The position numbers and the translations under genes are program-made. Below the pieces are notes generated by a model. That model saw nothing but the letters and a program-made list of their open reading frames with translations, was not told the origin of the DNA and ran no database searches. Below are positions 1 through 8,177 of a stretch of DNA of 64,000 bases, one piece after another (within the stretch, counting starts at the first letter, position 1; each line of letters begins with the position of its first letter). Source of the DNA: Mucilaginibacter xinganensis (GTDB taxonomy: Bacteria > Bacteroidota > Bacteroidia > Sphingobacteriales > Sphingobacteriaceae); the NCBI GenBank assembly GCA_026225055.1, contig JAMFSA010000086.1:1-64000 (forward strand), written 5' to 3'.

Positions 1-44
1 AGCATCCAAAAGAACTCTTTGATTAATTTTATGCGCGTTTTCAT
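1..44 (-). CDS. Start of an unidentified gene downstream of gldN (partial)
   Basis: An ATG on the minus strand at 42-44 opens a frame reading MKTRIKLIKEFFWML up to the window edge. The ATG overlaps the gldN stop codon in an ATGA arrangement, which suggests translational coupling and one operon. Only about 14 codons are visible, too few for identification. The basic start followed by hydrophobic residues would fit a membrane or exported protein. In the usual gld operon the partners of gldK and gldN are gldL and gldM, but the visible residues do not let me assign this gene to either. Confidence 0.5.
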   Translation of the reverse strand, partial: MKTRIKLIKEFFWM

Positions 45-946
45 TGCTTGTCCTCCTTTTTGTTTGATTGTTGAATAAGATTTTTATCATTTATCCCTTT
101 GGGATTTTGCCAGATATGTTTCTTAAGCTCGGCGATTTTCTGCTCCAGCTTAATGGCTTCAGGGCTCCCCGGATCCAGCTGATCGGTTTGTGTGCCTCCC
201 GGCGAAAATTCTTTTACCAGGTAGGCGCTGAATTTGTGCTGCATAAAAACATCGTCCATAGTAATATCGAACATGTTTTTATCCGGGTCGCTCAAGTCCT
301 CTTTAATAAGCGCATAACGCAGCTGCGGAAAATACAGCCAGAAAGCAGGTGCGGTATTCATATTATCAGGCAGGTTGGCTGATGTGGAGATATTCATCAT
401 TGGCGCTATAGCTATTATCCGCGTATCAACACGGCCACGCTGCTTGTCGAAGAAAACATCTTCCTCAATCCTGAACTTTTTGATATTGTCGGGATTAAAC
501 TCATTCAGCATCATTTTTGATGATACTTCGTTGCCGTCCTTATCAAACTTTTGCACCAGTACTGAATCGGCAAAACGTGCTTCGCCTTGCTTTACGGTTA
601 TCTTCTTCTTAAAATCGTCCCGCTCATAAGGTGTAAGCTTCCCTTCCCCCAATCCTTTCATTATGGTTTCCATCAGGGAGTGGCCCGGTACGGTTAGTAT
701 GGCATTGGCTGTATCTGTCAAGTCAATAATGCGCCATACCCGTGCATATAAGCGGATGTTTTCCGAGCGGATCTTAGGATAAGGGAATGGCCTCGCCTGC
801 CCTGGATTGACCGGTTGCAGATTAACGTCATATGCCGGCAAAGTATCGGTAAGCGTGCTGTCGCCCACACTTACAAATGACTGGGCATGACTAACCTTTA
901 TGCTGATGACAATTAGTATAATTGCCGCTGTTATTATCTTTTTCAT
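41..946 (-). CDS. gldN: Gliding motility / type IX secretion protein GldN (PorN family)
   Basis: A protein of about 301 residues with a signal peptide (MKKIITAAIILIV... ending SHAQ). GldN is a periplasmic partner of the outer-membrane lipoprotein GldK in the ring of the type IX secretion system. The body fits the family: a proline-rich lead, an 'IRLYARVWRIIDL' stretch near residues 63-75, and a region reading APAFWLYFPQLRYAL. The ATG at 946 is preferred over the frame's first ATG at 1015, because the upstream 23 codons overlap the end of gldK and would precede the signal peptide. It starts 4 bp after the gldK stop and overlaps the next gene by 4 bp, so co-transcription is very likely. gldL and gldM, which usually lie between gldK and gldN, are absent here. 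Confidence 0.75.
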   Translation of the reverse strand: MKKIITAAIILIVISIKVSHAQSFVSVGDSTLTDTLPAYDVNLQPVNPGQARPFPYPKIRSENIRLYARVWRIIDLTDTANAILTVPGHSLMETIMKGLGEGKLTPYERDDFKKKITVKQGEARFADSVLVQKFDKDGNEVSSKMMLNEFNPDNIKKFRIEEDVFFDKQRGRVDTRIIAIAPMMNISTSANLPDNMNTAPAFWLYFPQLRYALIKEDLSDPDKNMFDITMDDVFMQHKFSAYLVKEFSPGGTQTDQLDPGSPEAIKLEQKIAELKKHIWQNPKGINDKNLIQQSNKKEDKQ

Positions 947-950
947 AGTG

Positions 951-2243
951 TTATTTTTTAGTGTATTTCCTTGTTTTAACCTGTTCGCCGGTAAGCTCAA
1001 AAGCAGCCATAACACAACGAAAGCCTATGTAGGAGTGTGCAACGTCCTGATCTTCGTAACTCCGGGTATCTGTGTTCAACATTTCGCCATTGTCTTTCCA
1101 CGATCCGCCCCTTACCACCTTGCGCCTCATTAAAGGGGCATCCTTACTGGTGGCATCGTATAGTAATGCCGGGTTAAGGTCGTTTACCAGTTGTGACGCC
1201 GAAGGGCTGAACGCATCCAACGTCCACTCTGAAACATTGCCCGCCATGTTGTATATGCCAAATGCATTTGGCGTGTATGAGGTTACCGGCAGGGTAAATG
1301 TTGATCCATCGCTGGCATACATGCCCTCACCTTGTTTAAAATTGAGTGAAAGCTGTTCCTTACCGGTTTTCTTATCGATAGTGGTTTTTACCGTACGGTC
1401 AATAGTATCATCAGGGTTGGTTTTAGCTTCGGCCGCAAATTCCCATTGGGCTTCGGTAGGCAAACTAAAGCTCAGTTTAAAATTCCGCAGGTTGGGGTTG
1501 TTCTTAATCATCAGTTTAAGCTGCGTTCCGCGCCAGTCGGCATAGGCCCTGGCCTGTTTCCATGATACCCCTACTACAGGATTGTACTGGTATATTTTGT
1601 TGGTAAAGTAGTTGGCGTCCATAACAGTCATCTGCGCGTTGGGGAAATCTGCCGACCATACGGCCTCATGCGGATATACTTCAACCGAGTCGGCTACATA
1701 TTCGTTGTTATTTACACCATCCATCCGTACATAATAAAAGCGATATTTAAGCAAAGCAGGGTTTGGCACACGGGAACCATTGATCATGGTCATCATAGGG
1801 GCCAGCTTTTCTTTTATCTCCATGGGAGCTTTTTTCCAGAGGGGCGAGATCTTGTTTATTTTGCTCCAGTCTATCAGCCGTATTTCTTTGTTGCCAACTC
1901 CAACGGTAGCACCGGTTGCGGGTAAAAAGAAAGAATCATCGTGCAGGTAATCAGTAACGGCAACAGAATCAGCCACCCAGTTTACAAAGGCCTGGTATTG
2001 CTTGTTGTTAACCTCGGTTTTATCAATAAAAAACGCGCTAACGCTTACGGTTCTTTCTTCCGACTTATTATCATCGCTAAACATTTTGTACAAAAATGTG
2101 CCCGATGGAATATATGCCATCCCTTCAGGCGGGATGAGCCGTTTTATGGATACAGCACGGGTTTTGGGGGTATTGTAAATACTACGTTGGCAGGCACCGA
2201 GCACTAGCAGCAGCAAGCCTGTTATTTTGAATAATGATCTCAT
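951..2243 (-). CDS. gldK: GldK-like lipoprotein with formylglycine-generating-enzyme (SUMF1) fold
   Basis: 430 residues. The N-terminus has a lipoprotein signal (LVLGAC at residues 13-18), so the mature protein should be anchored by Cys18. The rest is the SUMF1/FGE-like fold used by GldK and GldJ: 'MAYIPSGTFLYK' near residue 43, 'FFIDKTEVNNKQYQAFV' near 72, 'VVGVSWKQARAYADWRGTQL' near 222, 'SLPTEAQWEFAAEA' near 260, 'NVSEWTLDAF' near 338, and the terminal 'VVRGGSWKDN...SYIGFRC'. GldK and GldN together form the periplasmic ring of the type IX secretion machine. GldK is preferred over GldJ because of the adjacent gldN. The paralogue GldJ, or another SUMF1-domain lipoprotein, is the alternative. 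Confidence 0.75.
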   Translation of the reverse strand: MRSLFKITGLLLLVLGACQRSIYNTPKTRAVSIKRLIPPEGMAYIPSGTFLYKMFSDDNKSEERTVSVSAFFIDKTEVNNKQYQAFVNWVADSVAVTDYLHDDSFFLPATGATVGVGNKEIRLIDWSKINKISPLWKKAPMEIKEKLAPMMTMINGSRVPNPALLKYRFYYVRMDGVNNNEYVADSVEVYPHEAVWSADFPNAQMTVMDANYFTNKIYQYNPVVGVSWKQARAYADWRGTQLKLMIKNNPNLRNFKLSFSLPTEAQWEFAAEAKTNPDDTIDRTVKTTIDKKTGKEQLSLNFKQGEGMYASDGSTFTLPVTSYTPNAFGIYNMAGNVSEWTLDAFSPSASQLVNDLNPALLYDATSKDAPLMRRKVVRGGSWKDNGEMLNTDTRSYEDQDVAHSYIGFRCVMAAFELTGEQVKTRKYTKK

Positions 2244-2569
2244 GTTGACTTAGTTATATTAAATTATTGAGTCAAGATGATATCATATAGGGGTTTTTAG
2301 TTAGTGGTGAAACAATGAGTCAAATATGATCGAAGCGGGTGTTAAAAAATGTTATTTATCGCTAAACAGATTGAATCTGTCGACCAAGGGGAATTTTTTG
2401 AGGATATTATTTGATTTTGGGAGATGATACCGCGAAATAATAACTAAGTATATTACTTAATGCTGATGAGATACAACACATAATATAGTTGCGGTAAACT
2501 ACAGATAGCTTAAAAGAGATAAATACAATACAGGAGCTTATAGAAATGAAGTATGAATATTTATAATAA
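2244..2569. other. Intergenic region between gldK and GH92
   Basis: 326 bp of A+T-rich DNA upstream of gldK and downstream of the GH92 gene, both on the minus strand. It should hold the gldK promoter and the GH92 transcript end. I see no convincing hairpin with a T-run and no conserved repeat. Short reading frames overlapping it (for example 2407-2655) have no family features and run into the GH92 coding sequence. Confidence 0.5.
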
Positions 2570-4864
2570 TTATTGGATATCAGCCAAGCCTTTAGGCTGA
2601 TCTTCCGTTTTTGAGGCCCAGGTTTTGGATGGAGCATCCTGCAGATAGATATCAAGTCTGCCGCCTTTTATCACGCTTTGATAGTTGATGTAATTTTTTG
2701 AATAGGTATGCCCGTCCCATTTGACTGCATTGATATACATGGAAGAACCAGATTGCTTATGCGTTTGAATCAATAATATTTTGCCGTTGGGCAGATTAAT
2801 GGATACCTGATCGAATATTGGTGAACACAACAAATACTCACCGGAAATTGGGTTGAGCGGATAAAACCCCATTGCGGCAAACATATACCAGGCCGACATT
2901 TGCCCTGCATCGTCATTACCACCGAGGCCGCCGGGACCATCGCCATATTCGGTGCTTAAAATACTTCTTACCTGCCTTTGGGTTTTCCAGCTGCTGGCGG
3001 TAAAATTATACATAAATGGGATCTGGTGCCCCGGTTCATTGCCATGCCAGTACTCATTTTTAATAAAGAGGCTATCCAGTTCGGCTTCGAGCTTTTCGCG
3101 GCCTCCCATTAATCTTGCAAGGCCGGGCACATCCTGCGGAACATAAAAAGTATATTGCCGGGGTGTCCCTTCGGTGATGTAACTTTGCCGCACATCAGGG
3201 TCAAAGGTTTTCGTCCAATCGCCGTTCTGCATTCGCCCCCGCACAAATCCCACTGATGGGTCAAATACATTTTTGTAGCTCTTCGCTCTCTTTACCAGTA
3301 ATTTATAATCAGCATTAAGGCCTAATTTTTTTGATAATTGCGACAGGGCGTAATCATCATAAGCATATTCCATGGTGCGGCTTACCTGCTCCATTTTGTG
3401 GAAGGCATCCTTCACACTGTCTTCCAATGGTACATAGCCATACTTTAGGTACGATGTTAGTGCCCTCCTGCCCTTGCCGTCTTTGTAGTCCTGCTGTTTT
3501 TCGGGCAGATCAAAGGCGTTCTGCCGCATTAAACGATAAGCATCAGAGACATGGGCAGTACTGATACCTTTTAAATACGCTGATGTAATGATGGATGTGG
3601 TATGATCGCCGATCATCTCTGATGTATAGTTATTCCAGCATGGGAAAATCGGCAGCCACCCACCCTGCTCACCTTTTAATACCAACGATTGCACCAGGTC
3701 ATTAACCAGTTGTGGGCGGAGGATCTCCCAAAGCGGCACCTGCGCCCGGTAAATATCCCATAAGGAAAAATCATCGTAATAATTGCCGCCGGTTATCTTT
3801 TCCAGTTGGTAATTGCCTGCAAACCGGGGGTAGGTACCATCTACATCATTATACAAGCGGGGATGCTGCATGGCATGGTAAAACGAGGTATAAAAAACCC
3901 GCTTATCGGTTTCATTTGTAGTAACTACGATGATCTGCTTTAACGCCTGCTCCCATATTTGTTTGCATTTTGCCACGGTGCCATCAAAATCCCAGCCCGG
4001 TAATTCAGCATCAAGGTTTTTGCGCGCACCTTGCAGGCTGCTGAAAGAAGTACCCACTTTTATAAGCAGTTTTTCGCCTTTCTGCATTTTAAAACCAATA
4101 AACGCGCCTATATCTTTTTTAGCGCTGATACTATCTTTTATAAAGATTTTATCACCTGAGAATGAGCCTTTCGTGATTAACTCTTTATCAACTTTAATTA
4201 CAAAATAACCGCTAAACCCTGCCGGTTTACCCCAGCCCTGGTAAATGCGATGTACGGGGTTATAGCCATAGATCTCCCCTTTTTCGGTATCGATTTTAAT
4301 ATAACCTTCTCCGTAATCGCTGTTGGGGGTGATGAGCAGGTAGAGGCTATCCGCAGCATCGGCGGTAAATTCCATCATACCGCAGCGTGGTGTAGCAGTA
4401 ACCGCCGCATGTATTTTGTAGGAGGAAAGATTTAAACGATAGACGTATGGAGTTGATTGCTCATCCTTATGACTAAACTTCGCGGCATTGTTTACCGTTT
4501 TTAAACTGCCTGTTATGGGCATTATGGTCACACTGCCATAATCCTGCATACATGAGCCGCTTATCCAGTGCGAACCCCTGAAGCCGCTAAAAAAATGGTC
4601 TTTATAATAATATGGCGGTACACATTTTGATTCTGATGGCTGTGTTTGCGGCGTCCACTGCGTCATGGCGAAGGGCGTACATACAGATGGTATAGTATTA
4701 GCAAAATTTTCCTGCGCCGAACCTAATTTTATGGCCGATGGCGTTGTACTATTTGCCGTGCCGGATAAGGGATTAACATAGCTAACGAGTGACGGCCCCT
4801 GTGCGAATGCCCCTGTATATATCGCAGATAATACTATTAAAAAAAATACACGCGCATTTAACAT
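2570..4864 (-). CDS. GH92 alpha-mannosidase, exported
   Basis: 764 residues with a signal peptide ending GAFAQ near residue 22. Glycoside hydrolase family 92 enzymes are calcium-dependent exo-alpha-mannosidases. The sequence has the family features in order: an N-terminal beta-sandwich starting 'YVNPLSGT', 'PFAMTQWTPQT' and 'GFRGSHWISG' (about residues 62-100), then the (alpha/alpha)6 domain with 'FYTSFYHAMQHPRLY' near 326. The active-site stretches are 'GNEPGHQIPFMYN' near 605-618 and 'GGNDDAGQMSAWY' near 647-660. The length is normal and nothing is truncated. The gene stands alone between two intergenic regions. In Bacteroidota such enzymes trim alpha-1,2/1,3/1,6- or 1,4-linked mannose from N-glycans, fungal mannan or GPI-type glycans; the linkage cannot be read from the sequence. 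Confidence 0.93.
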   Translation of the reverse strand: MLNARVFFLIVLSAIYTGAFAQGPSLVSYVNPLSGTANSTTPSAIKLGSAQENFANTIPSVCTPFAMTQWTPQTQPSESKCVPPYYYKDHFFSGFRGSHWISGSCMQDYGSVTIMPITGSLKTVNNAAKFSHKDEQSTPYVYRLNLSSYKIHAAVTATPRCGMMEFTADAADSLYLLITPNSDYGEGYIKIDTEKGEIYGYNPVHRIYQGWGKPAGFSGYFVIKVDKELITKGSFSGDKIFIKDSISAKKDIGAFIGFKMQKGEKLLIKVGTSFSSLQGARKNLDAELPGWDFDGTVAKCKQIWEQALKQIIVVTTNETDKRVFYTSFYHAMQHPRLYNDVDGTYPRFAGNYQLEKITGGNYYDDFSLWDIYRAQVPLWEILRPQLVNDLVQSLVLKGEQGGWLPIFPCWNNYTSEMIGDHTTSIITSAYLKGISTAHVSDAYRLMRQNAFDLPEKQQDYKDGKGRRALTSYLKYGYVPLEDSVKDAFHKMEQVSRTMEYAYDDYALSQLSKKLGLNADYKLLVKRAKSYKNVFDPSVGFVRGRMQNGDWTKTFDPDVRQSYITEGTPRQYTFYVPQDVPGLARLMGGREKLEAELDSLFIKNEYWHGNEPGHQIPFMYNFTASSWKTQRQVRSILSTEYGDGPGGLGGNDDAGQMSAWYMFAAMGFYPLNPISGEYLLCSPIFDQVSINLPNGKILLIQTHKQSGSSMYINAVKWDGHTYSKNYINYQSVIKGGRLDIYLQDAPSKTWASKTEDQPKGLADIQ

Positions 4865-4903
4865 CCTTATTAATCGTAGTTAAGATTAATTATAATAGGT
4901 ATA

Positions 4904-4944
4904 TCTTATTCTATGCTGCTTATTTAAAACAGCATAGAATAAGA
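4904..4944 (-). terminator. Perfect 15-bp hairpin downstream of the SnoaL-like gene
   Basis: Arms at 4904-4918 and 4930-4944 are exact reverse complements around an 11-nt A+T-rich loop. It lies after the stop of the minus-strand SnoaL-like gene and before the GH92 start, so it is best read as a transcription terminator or 3' end-stabilising stem. No strong T-run follows on the minus strand, so intrinsic termination is not certain. Confidence 0.5.
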
Positions 4945-5043
4945 ATTTATGGGTTTAACATCGCAGTTGGGACAAGAGTTAGATTAGATGCTATAAACCT
5001 TTTTAGCTTAATCAGGGTGTAATCAATCATGCAAAAAAGCAAC

Positions 5044-5382
5044 TTACCTTATTATGCTGATTTTACTTATTTTTTCGCTTTCTACTTCAAAAATAATTAC
5101 CTGTTCCATTTTTTTATCGCTACCGTTTCTTCCAAAAATAAATTCATGAACGATGACTTTATTCTCAAAATAAATTGTGTTTATGATCTCTGCATAAAGT
5201 TTCGGGGAATGCTTAAATAACGCTGAATACATTTCCCGGCATTCTTCAAAACCATCAATCAAGATTTTATTATCTGAGAAATTAATTATTTTAATGTCAT
5301 TATTAAATACAGTCATCATGCTTTCAATATCTCTATTATCGAAAGCCTGCATTTGTTTTTCTATAACTTGTTCTATGGTCAT
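5044..5382 (-). CDS. SnoaL-like / NTF2-superfamily small protein
   Basis: 112 residues with no signal peptide. The start 'MTIEQVIEKQMQAFDNRDIESMMTVF' is the helical opening of SnoaL-like (NTF2 superfamily, DUF4440/ketosteroid-isomerase-like) cone-shaped domains. It is followed by alternating beta-strands ('DIKIINF', 'YAEIINTIYFENKVIVHEFIFG', 'EQVIIFEVESEKISKISIIR'). Members are cytoplasmic and can be enzymes, ligand binders or orphans, so no substrate can be named. The gene is unusually rich in I, K, N and E codons and visibly more A+T-rich than its neighbours. It sits alone inside a 15-bp inverted repeat with a hairpin on each side of the coding sequence, which suggests acquisition. Confidence 0.7.
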   Translation of the reverse strand: MTIEQVIEKQMQAFDNRDIESMMTVFNNDIKIINFSDNKILIDGFEECREMYSALFKHSPKLYAEIINTIYFENKVIVHEFIFGRNGSDKKMEQVIIFEVESEKISKISIIR

Positions 5383-5395
5383 GATATTAATTTGC

Positions 5396-5435
5396 TTTAA
5401 GCCTTATTATTCAGTTTTAAATAATAAGGCTTAAA
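5396..5435 (-). terminator. Perfect 15-bp hairpin between MIOX and the SnoaL-like gene
   Basis: TTTAAGCCTTATTAT at 5396-5410 pairs exactly with 5421-5435 around a 10-nt loop. On the minus strand it follows the myo-inositol oxygenase gene and lies only 13 bp before the ATG of the SnoaL-like gene. It could end the symporter-MIOX transcript, or be part of the leader of the downstream gene. A short CTTTT run is on the plus-strand side. Confidence 0.5.
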
Positions 5436-5516
5436 CTTTTCCAGCCTTTATATTAGACGTCAAAGGTAACACATGACCGTTAATCCCTTGTCCCAACTGC
5501 GCTTTTAGCATTAAAT

Positions 5517-6389
5517 TTATAATCTAACAGTTGCTGGCAAGTATTTAGCGATCAGATCCTCATAATAAGGCTTTAACTCAGATACCACTGGCGTTACCGG
5601 GCTTTTTGAATACAGGTCATAAGGATTAAACTTATCTACCCATTTAAACAGCTCATGGTCGTGCGCGTTAAGCAAATGATCGTAAGCATGCTCGCGGTGC
5701 TGCGAGTAAAACGAGTGGTAACGGATCATATACAAAGCCGGCTCGGGCAGGTAATCTTTTGTTATATGGTACAGGTATTCATCATGGCCCCATGAAATAT
5801 GTACATTGTCCATTCCGCAATGAGGCGTGTATACACCGTATTTAGTATTGTAACGTTCATCGTAAGTATCTGGGTTATCCGCGAAAAATTCAGGGTAAAC
5901 TATTTTGTCGGAAAATTTACATCCTACGGGATATGAATCGCCCACAACGTTCCATTGCGGTTCGCCAAACAGGCAAAGCACTTTACCCAGGTCATGTATA
6001 AAACCGGTGAGCACAAACCAATCCGGGTGACCGTCGGCACGGATAGATTCGGCAGTTTGCAGCAGGTGTTGTAACTGATCGAGCTGCAGATCGGGATCCG
6101 AATCATCTATTAGCGTATTCAGGTACTCCATAGCCGTCCACCAGGGCATTTCCTGCTTATCAAACTTCAGGAAATTAGCTTTTTTGGCTAATACGTTATC
6201 ATAGGTTTGATATTTATGGTTAAGGCGGTAAAACTCACGTACACCGTCAACCTCGGGGCTATCGTAGTTTCTGAACGCGTCTTTTTCTTTGGCTGGTTGC
6301 CCGGCCTCGGGGTATCTTTTAAGTACATCCTCGTCCCAATCCTCGAGGCTGTGTAAAGGAAACTTTTCCTCCTTTGTTAGTTTTGTCAT
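5517..6389 (-). CDS. MIOX: Myo-inositol oxygenase (MIOX)
   Basis: 290 residues, cytoplasmic, the length of the eukaryotic enzyme. MIOX is a mixed-valence di-iron oxygenase that cleaves myo-inositol with O2 to D-glucuronate (EC 1.13.99.1). The family's iron ligands are recognisable: 'ADGHPDW', '[18 protein letters not shown]' near residues 125-145 (the HD pair), '[12 protein letters not shown]' near 197-208, 'YHSFYSQH' near 223-230, and '[19 protein letters not shown]' with the C-terminal Asp near 255. The gene follows the sodium/solute symporter by 46 bp on the same strand, so the pair is probably an uptake-and-oxidation operon. A LacI-type palindrome lies upstream of the pair. MIOX is uncommon in bacteria. 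The downstream glucuronate isomerase pathway is not in this window. Confidence 0.95.
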   Translation of the reverse strand: MTKLTKEEKFPLHSLEDWDEDVLKRYPEAGQPAKEKDAFRNYDSPEVDGVREFYRLNHKYQTYDNVLAKKANFLKFDKQEMPWWTAMEYLNTLIDDSDPDLQLDQLQHLLQTAESIRADGHPDWFVLTGFIHDLGKVLCLFGEPQWNVVGDSYPVGCKFSDKIVYPEFFADNPDTYDERYNTKYGVYTPHCGMDNVHISWGHDEYLYHITKDYLPEPALYMIRYHSFYSQHREHAYDHLLNAHDHELFKWVDKFNPYDLYSKSPVTPVVSELKPYYEDLIAKYLPATVRL

Positions 6390-6435
6390 AGCTTTTTGTT
6401 GTTTTATTAATTACTCTTTAATTATCCGTTATATC

Positions 6436-8064
6436 TTACCAGAAAACCGTATACAATGCTGCCAGGATGCCGCAAATAATAACTGCACAGATGGTAAAAG
6501 CCGGTGTTACCTTGAACAGCTTGGTATCAATTTGCAGTATTTGCTTGTTTTGTTTGCTCCTGCTATCAATCAGGGTAATCAACACCATTATGGCGCTAAC
6601 AATGAAGAAAACCCAGGTCATACGGTTTAAAAATGGTATAGGGGCTATGTAACCAGCGGTAAGTTGAGGCAAAAATTTAAATAGTATGGATAGCGGAATG
6701 GTTATCACAGCCCCGGTTAGCGCAGCCCCTGAGGTTGTCCGTTTCCAGAAAAAACCCAATAAGAATATGGCCAGTATACCGGGTGATATAAAACCTACAT
6801 ACTCCTGAATGAACTGGTAAACCTGGTCGAAACTGCGCAGGGCTGGCGCTATTACTATGGCTATAAGCGATGCTACGATAACCACCCACCTGCCCACATT
6901 TACCATGCGCTGTTCTGATGCATCCTTATTTAAGAACTTTTTATAGATATCGAGCGTGAAAATGGTAGCGATACTATTGCACTTGCCCGCCAATGAAGCT
7001 ACAATAGCAGCCGTAAGTGCCGCGAAAGCCAGGCCTTTAAGGCCGGTTGGCAATAGGTTCATTAAAACCGGGTAGGCATGGTCGGGTTTCAGGGCACCGG
7101 TTGCATCCGTCATTTCGTGATGATAAAAACCATGATTGTATAGCACATAAACCGCAATGCCGGGTATCACCACAATAACGGGCACCAATAACTTTAAAAA
7201 GGCGGCGAACATTAACCCGTTACGGCCCGTTTTCAAATCGGCGCCCAGCGCACGTTGTATAATATATTGGTTACAGCCCCAATAGTTAAGGTTATTGATC
7301 CACAGTCCGCCTGCAAGCACAGCTATTCCCGGCAGATCATTATAATATTTATGCCCCGGCGGGAAGATCATATGAAAATGATCACCGGCATTCTTTTTCA
7401 ATAATGGCAGGGCCTCAAAAACGGTTTTTACACCCAATTTATCTGCTATTAAATGCAATGAAAGATAACAGGTAACCAGGCCACCCATAATTAACACAAA
7501 CACCTGTATCACATCGGTATAACCAATCACTTTCATCCCGCCAAGCGTAATAATGATAGAGAATATACCCAAAGCCACAATACAGGTGCTGAACGAGATA
7601 CCTGTAATGGTTTCTATCGCGGCAGCACCCAAAAAATAGATTGACGTAAGGTTTACAAATACGTATACCAACAGCCAAAAAACTGCAAGAACAGTACTCA
7701 CCGTATCATTATACCGGTTTGCCAGGAACTGCGGCATGGTATAAATATGATTTTTAATGTAGATAGGCAGAAAGAATACGGCTACGATAATGAGCGTGGC
7801 GGCGGCCATCCATTCATAGCTGGCTATGGCCAGGCCCATTGCAAAGCCCGAGCCCGACATGCCTATAAAATGCTCGGCTGAGATATTGGACGCGATAATG
7901 GATGCCCCGATGGCCCACCACGTAAGCGAGCCTTCGGCCAGGAAATAATCCTTTGTTTTGCTGTGCGCCGATCTTTTATTACGGTACACCCAGTAGCCAT
8001 AACTGGTAACTACAATAAAGTAAATGAAGAAAACGGTATAGTCATAGCCTGAAAGATGGTTCAT
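6436..8064 (-). CDS. Sodium/solute symporter (SSS/SGLT family), probable myo-inositol carrier
   Basis: 542 residues, almost entirely hydrophobic, with about 14 predicted membrane helices. It starts 'GYDYTVFFIYFIVVTSYGYW', has the SSS motif 'WWAIGASIIASNISAEHFIGMSGSG' split around residues 49-72, and contains 'AALTAAIVASLAGKCNSIATIFTLDIYKK' near 355-385, matching SGLT-type sugar carriers. These proteins couple sodium influx to uptake of sugars, polyols or related solutes across the inner membrane. The substrate is inferred to be myo-inositol, because the next gene (46 bp downstream) encodes myo-inositol oxygenase. Sugar acids or monosaccharides released by the upstream hydrolases are alternatives. 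The 20-bp palindrome at 8140-8159 lies 76 bp before the start codon. Confidence 0.9.
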   Translation of the reverse strand: MNHLSGYDYTVFFIYFIVVTSYGYWVYRNKRSAHSKTKDYFLAEGSLTWWAIGASIIASNISAEHFIGMSGSGFAMGLAIASYEWMAAATLIIVAVFFLPIYIKNHIYTMPQFLANRYNDTVSTVLAVFWLLVYVFVNLTSIYFLGAAAIETITGISFSTCIVALGIFSIIITLGGMKVIGYTDVIQVFVLIMGGLVTCYLSLHLIADKLGVKTVFEALPLLKKNAGDHFHMIFPPGHKYYNDLPGIAVLAGGLWINNLNYWGCNQYIIQRALGADLKTGRNGLMFAAFLKLLVPVIVVIPGIAVYVLYNHGFYHHEMTDATGALKPDHAYPVLMNLLPTGLKGLAFAALTAAIVASLAGKCNSIATIFTLDIYKKFLNKDASEQRMVNVGRWVVIVASLIAIVIAPALRSFDQVYQFIQEYVGFISPGILAIFLLGFFWKRTTSGAALTGAVITIPLSILFKFLPQLTAGYIAPIPFLNRMTWVFFIVSAIMVLITLIDSRSKQNKQILQIDTKLFKVTPAFTICAVIICGILAALYTVFW

Positions 8065-8139
8065 TTACTGTGGGTTTTTAATCGGTAATTTAAAGTTGAT
8101 AATTTTTATAGCGAAATATGATTGATCGCCGCCTTTTAT

Positions 8140-8159
8140 TTACGTAATCGTTTACGTAA
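8140..8159. promoter_or_regulatory. LacI-type operator upstream of the symporter-MIOX operon
   Basis: TTACGTAATCGTTTACGTAA is palindromic at 18 of 20 positions, centred on CG as in LacI/PurR-family operators. It lies in the 113-bp gap between GH28 and the symporter, 76 bp before the symporter ATG. It differs at only two positions from the palindrome at 18118-18137 in front of the LacI-family gene, so both are probably bound by that regulator. Confidence 0.75.
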
Positions 8160-8177
8160 CAATGCTATAACTATTGG

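Larger units (their letters stand above)
4962..5501. repeat. 15-bp inverted repeat enclosing the SnoaL-like gene
   Basis: CGCAGTTGGGACAAG at 4962-4976 is repeated as its exact reverse complement at 5487-5501. The 540-bp interval contains one A+T-rich gene and an internal 15-bp hairpin. Outside the repeats the flanks are not clearly duplicated, and no transposase is present. The arrangement resembles a small non-autonomous cassette, but a chance or regulatory inverted repeat cannot be excluded. Confidence 0.5.

Noticed and set aside
2407-2655. 82-codon minus-strand frame downstream of GH92
   Set aside because: It overlaps the GH92 coding end in another frame and has no recognisable domain.
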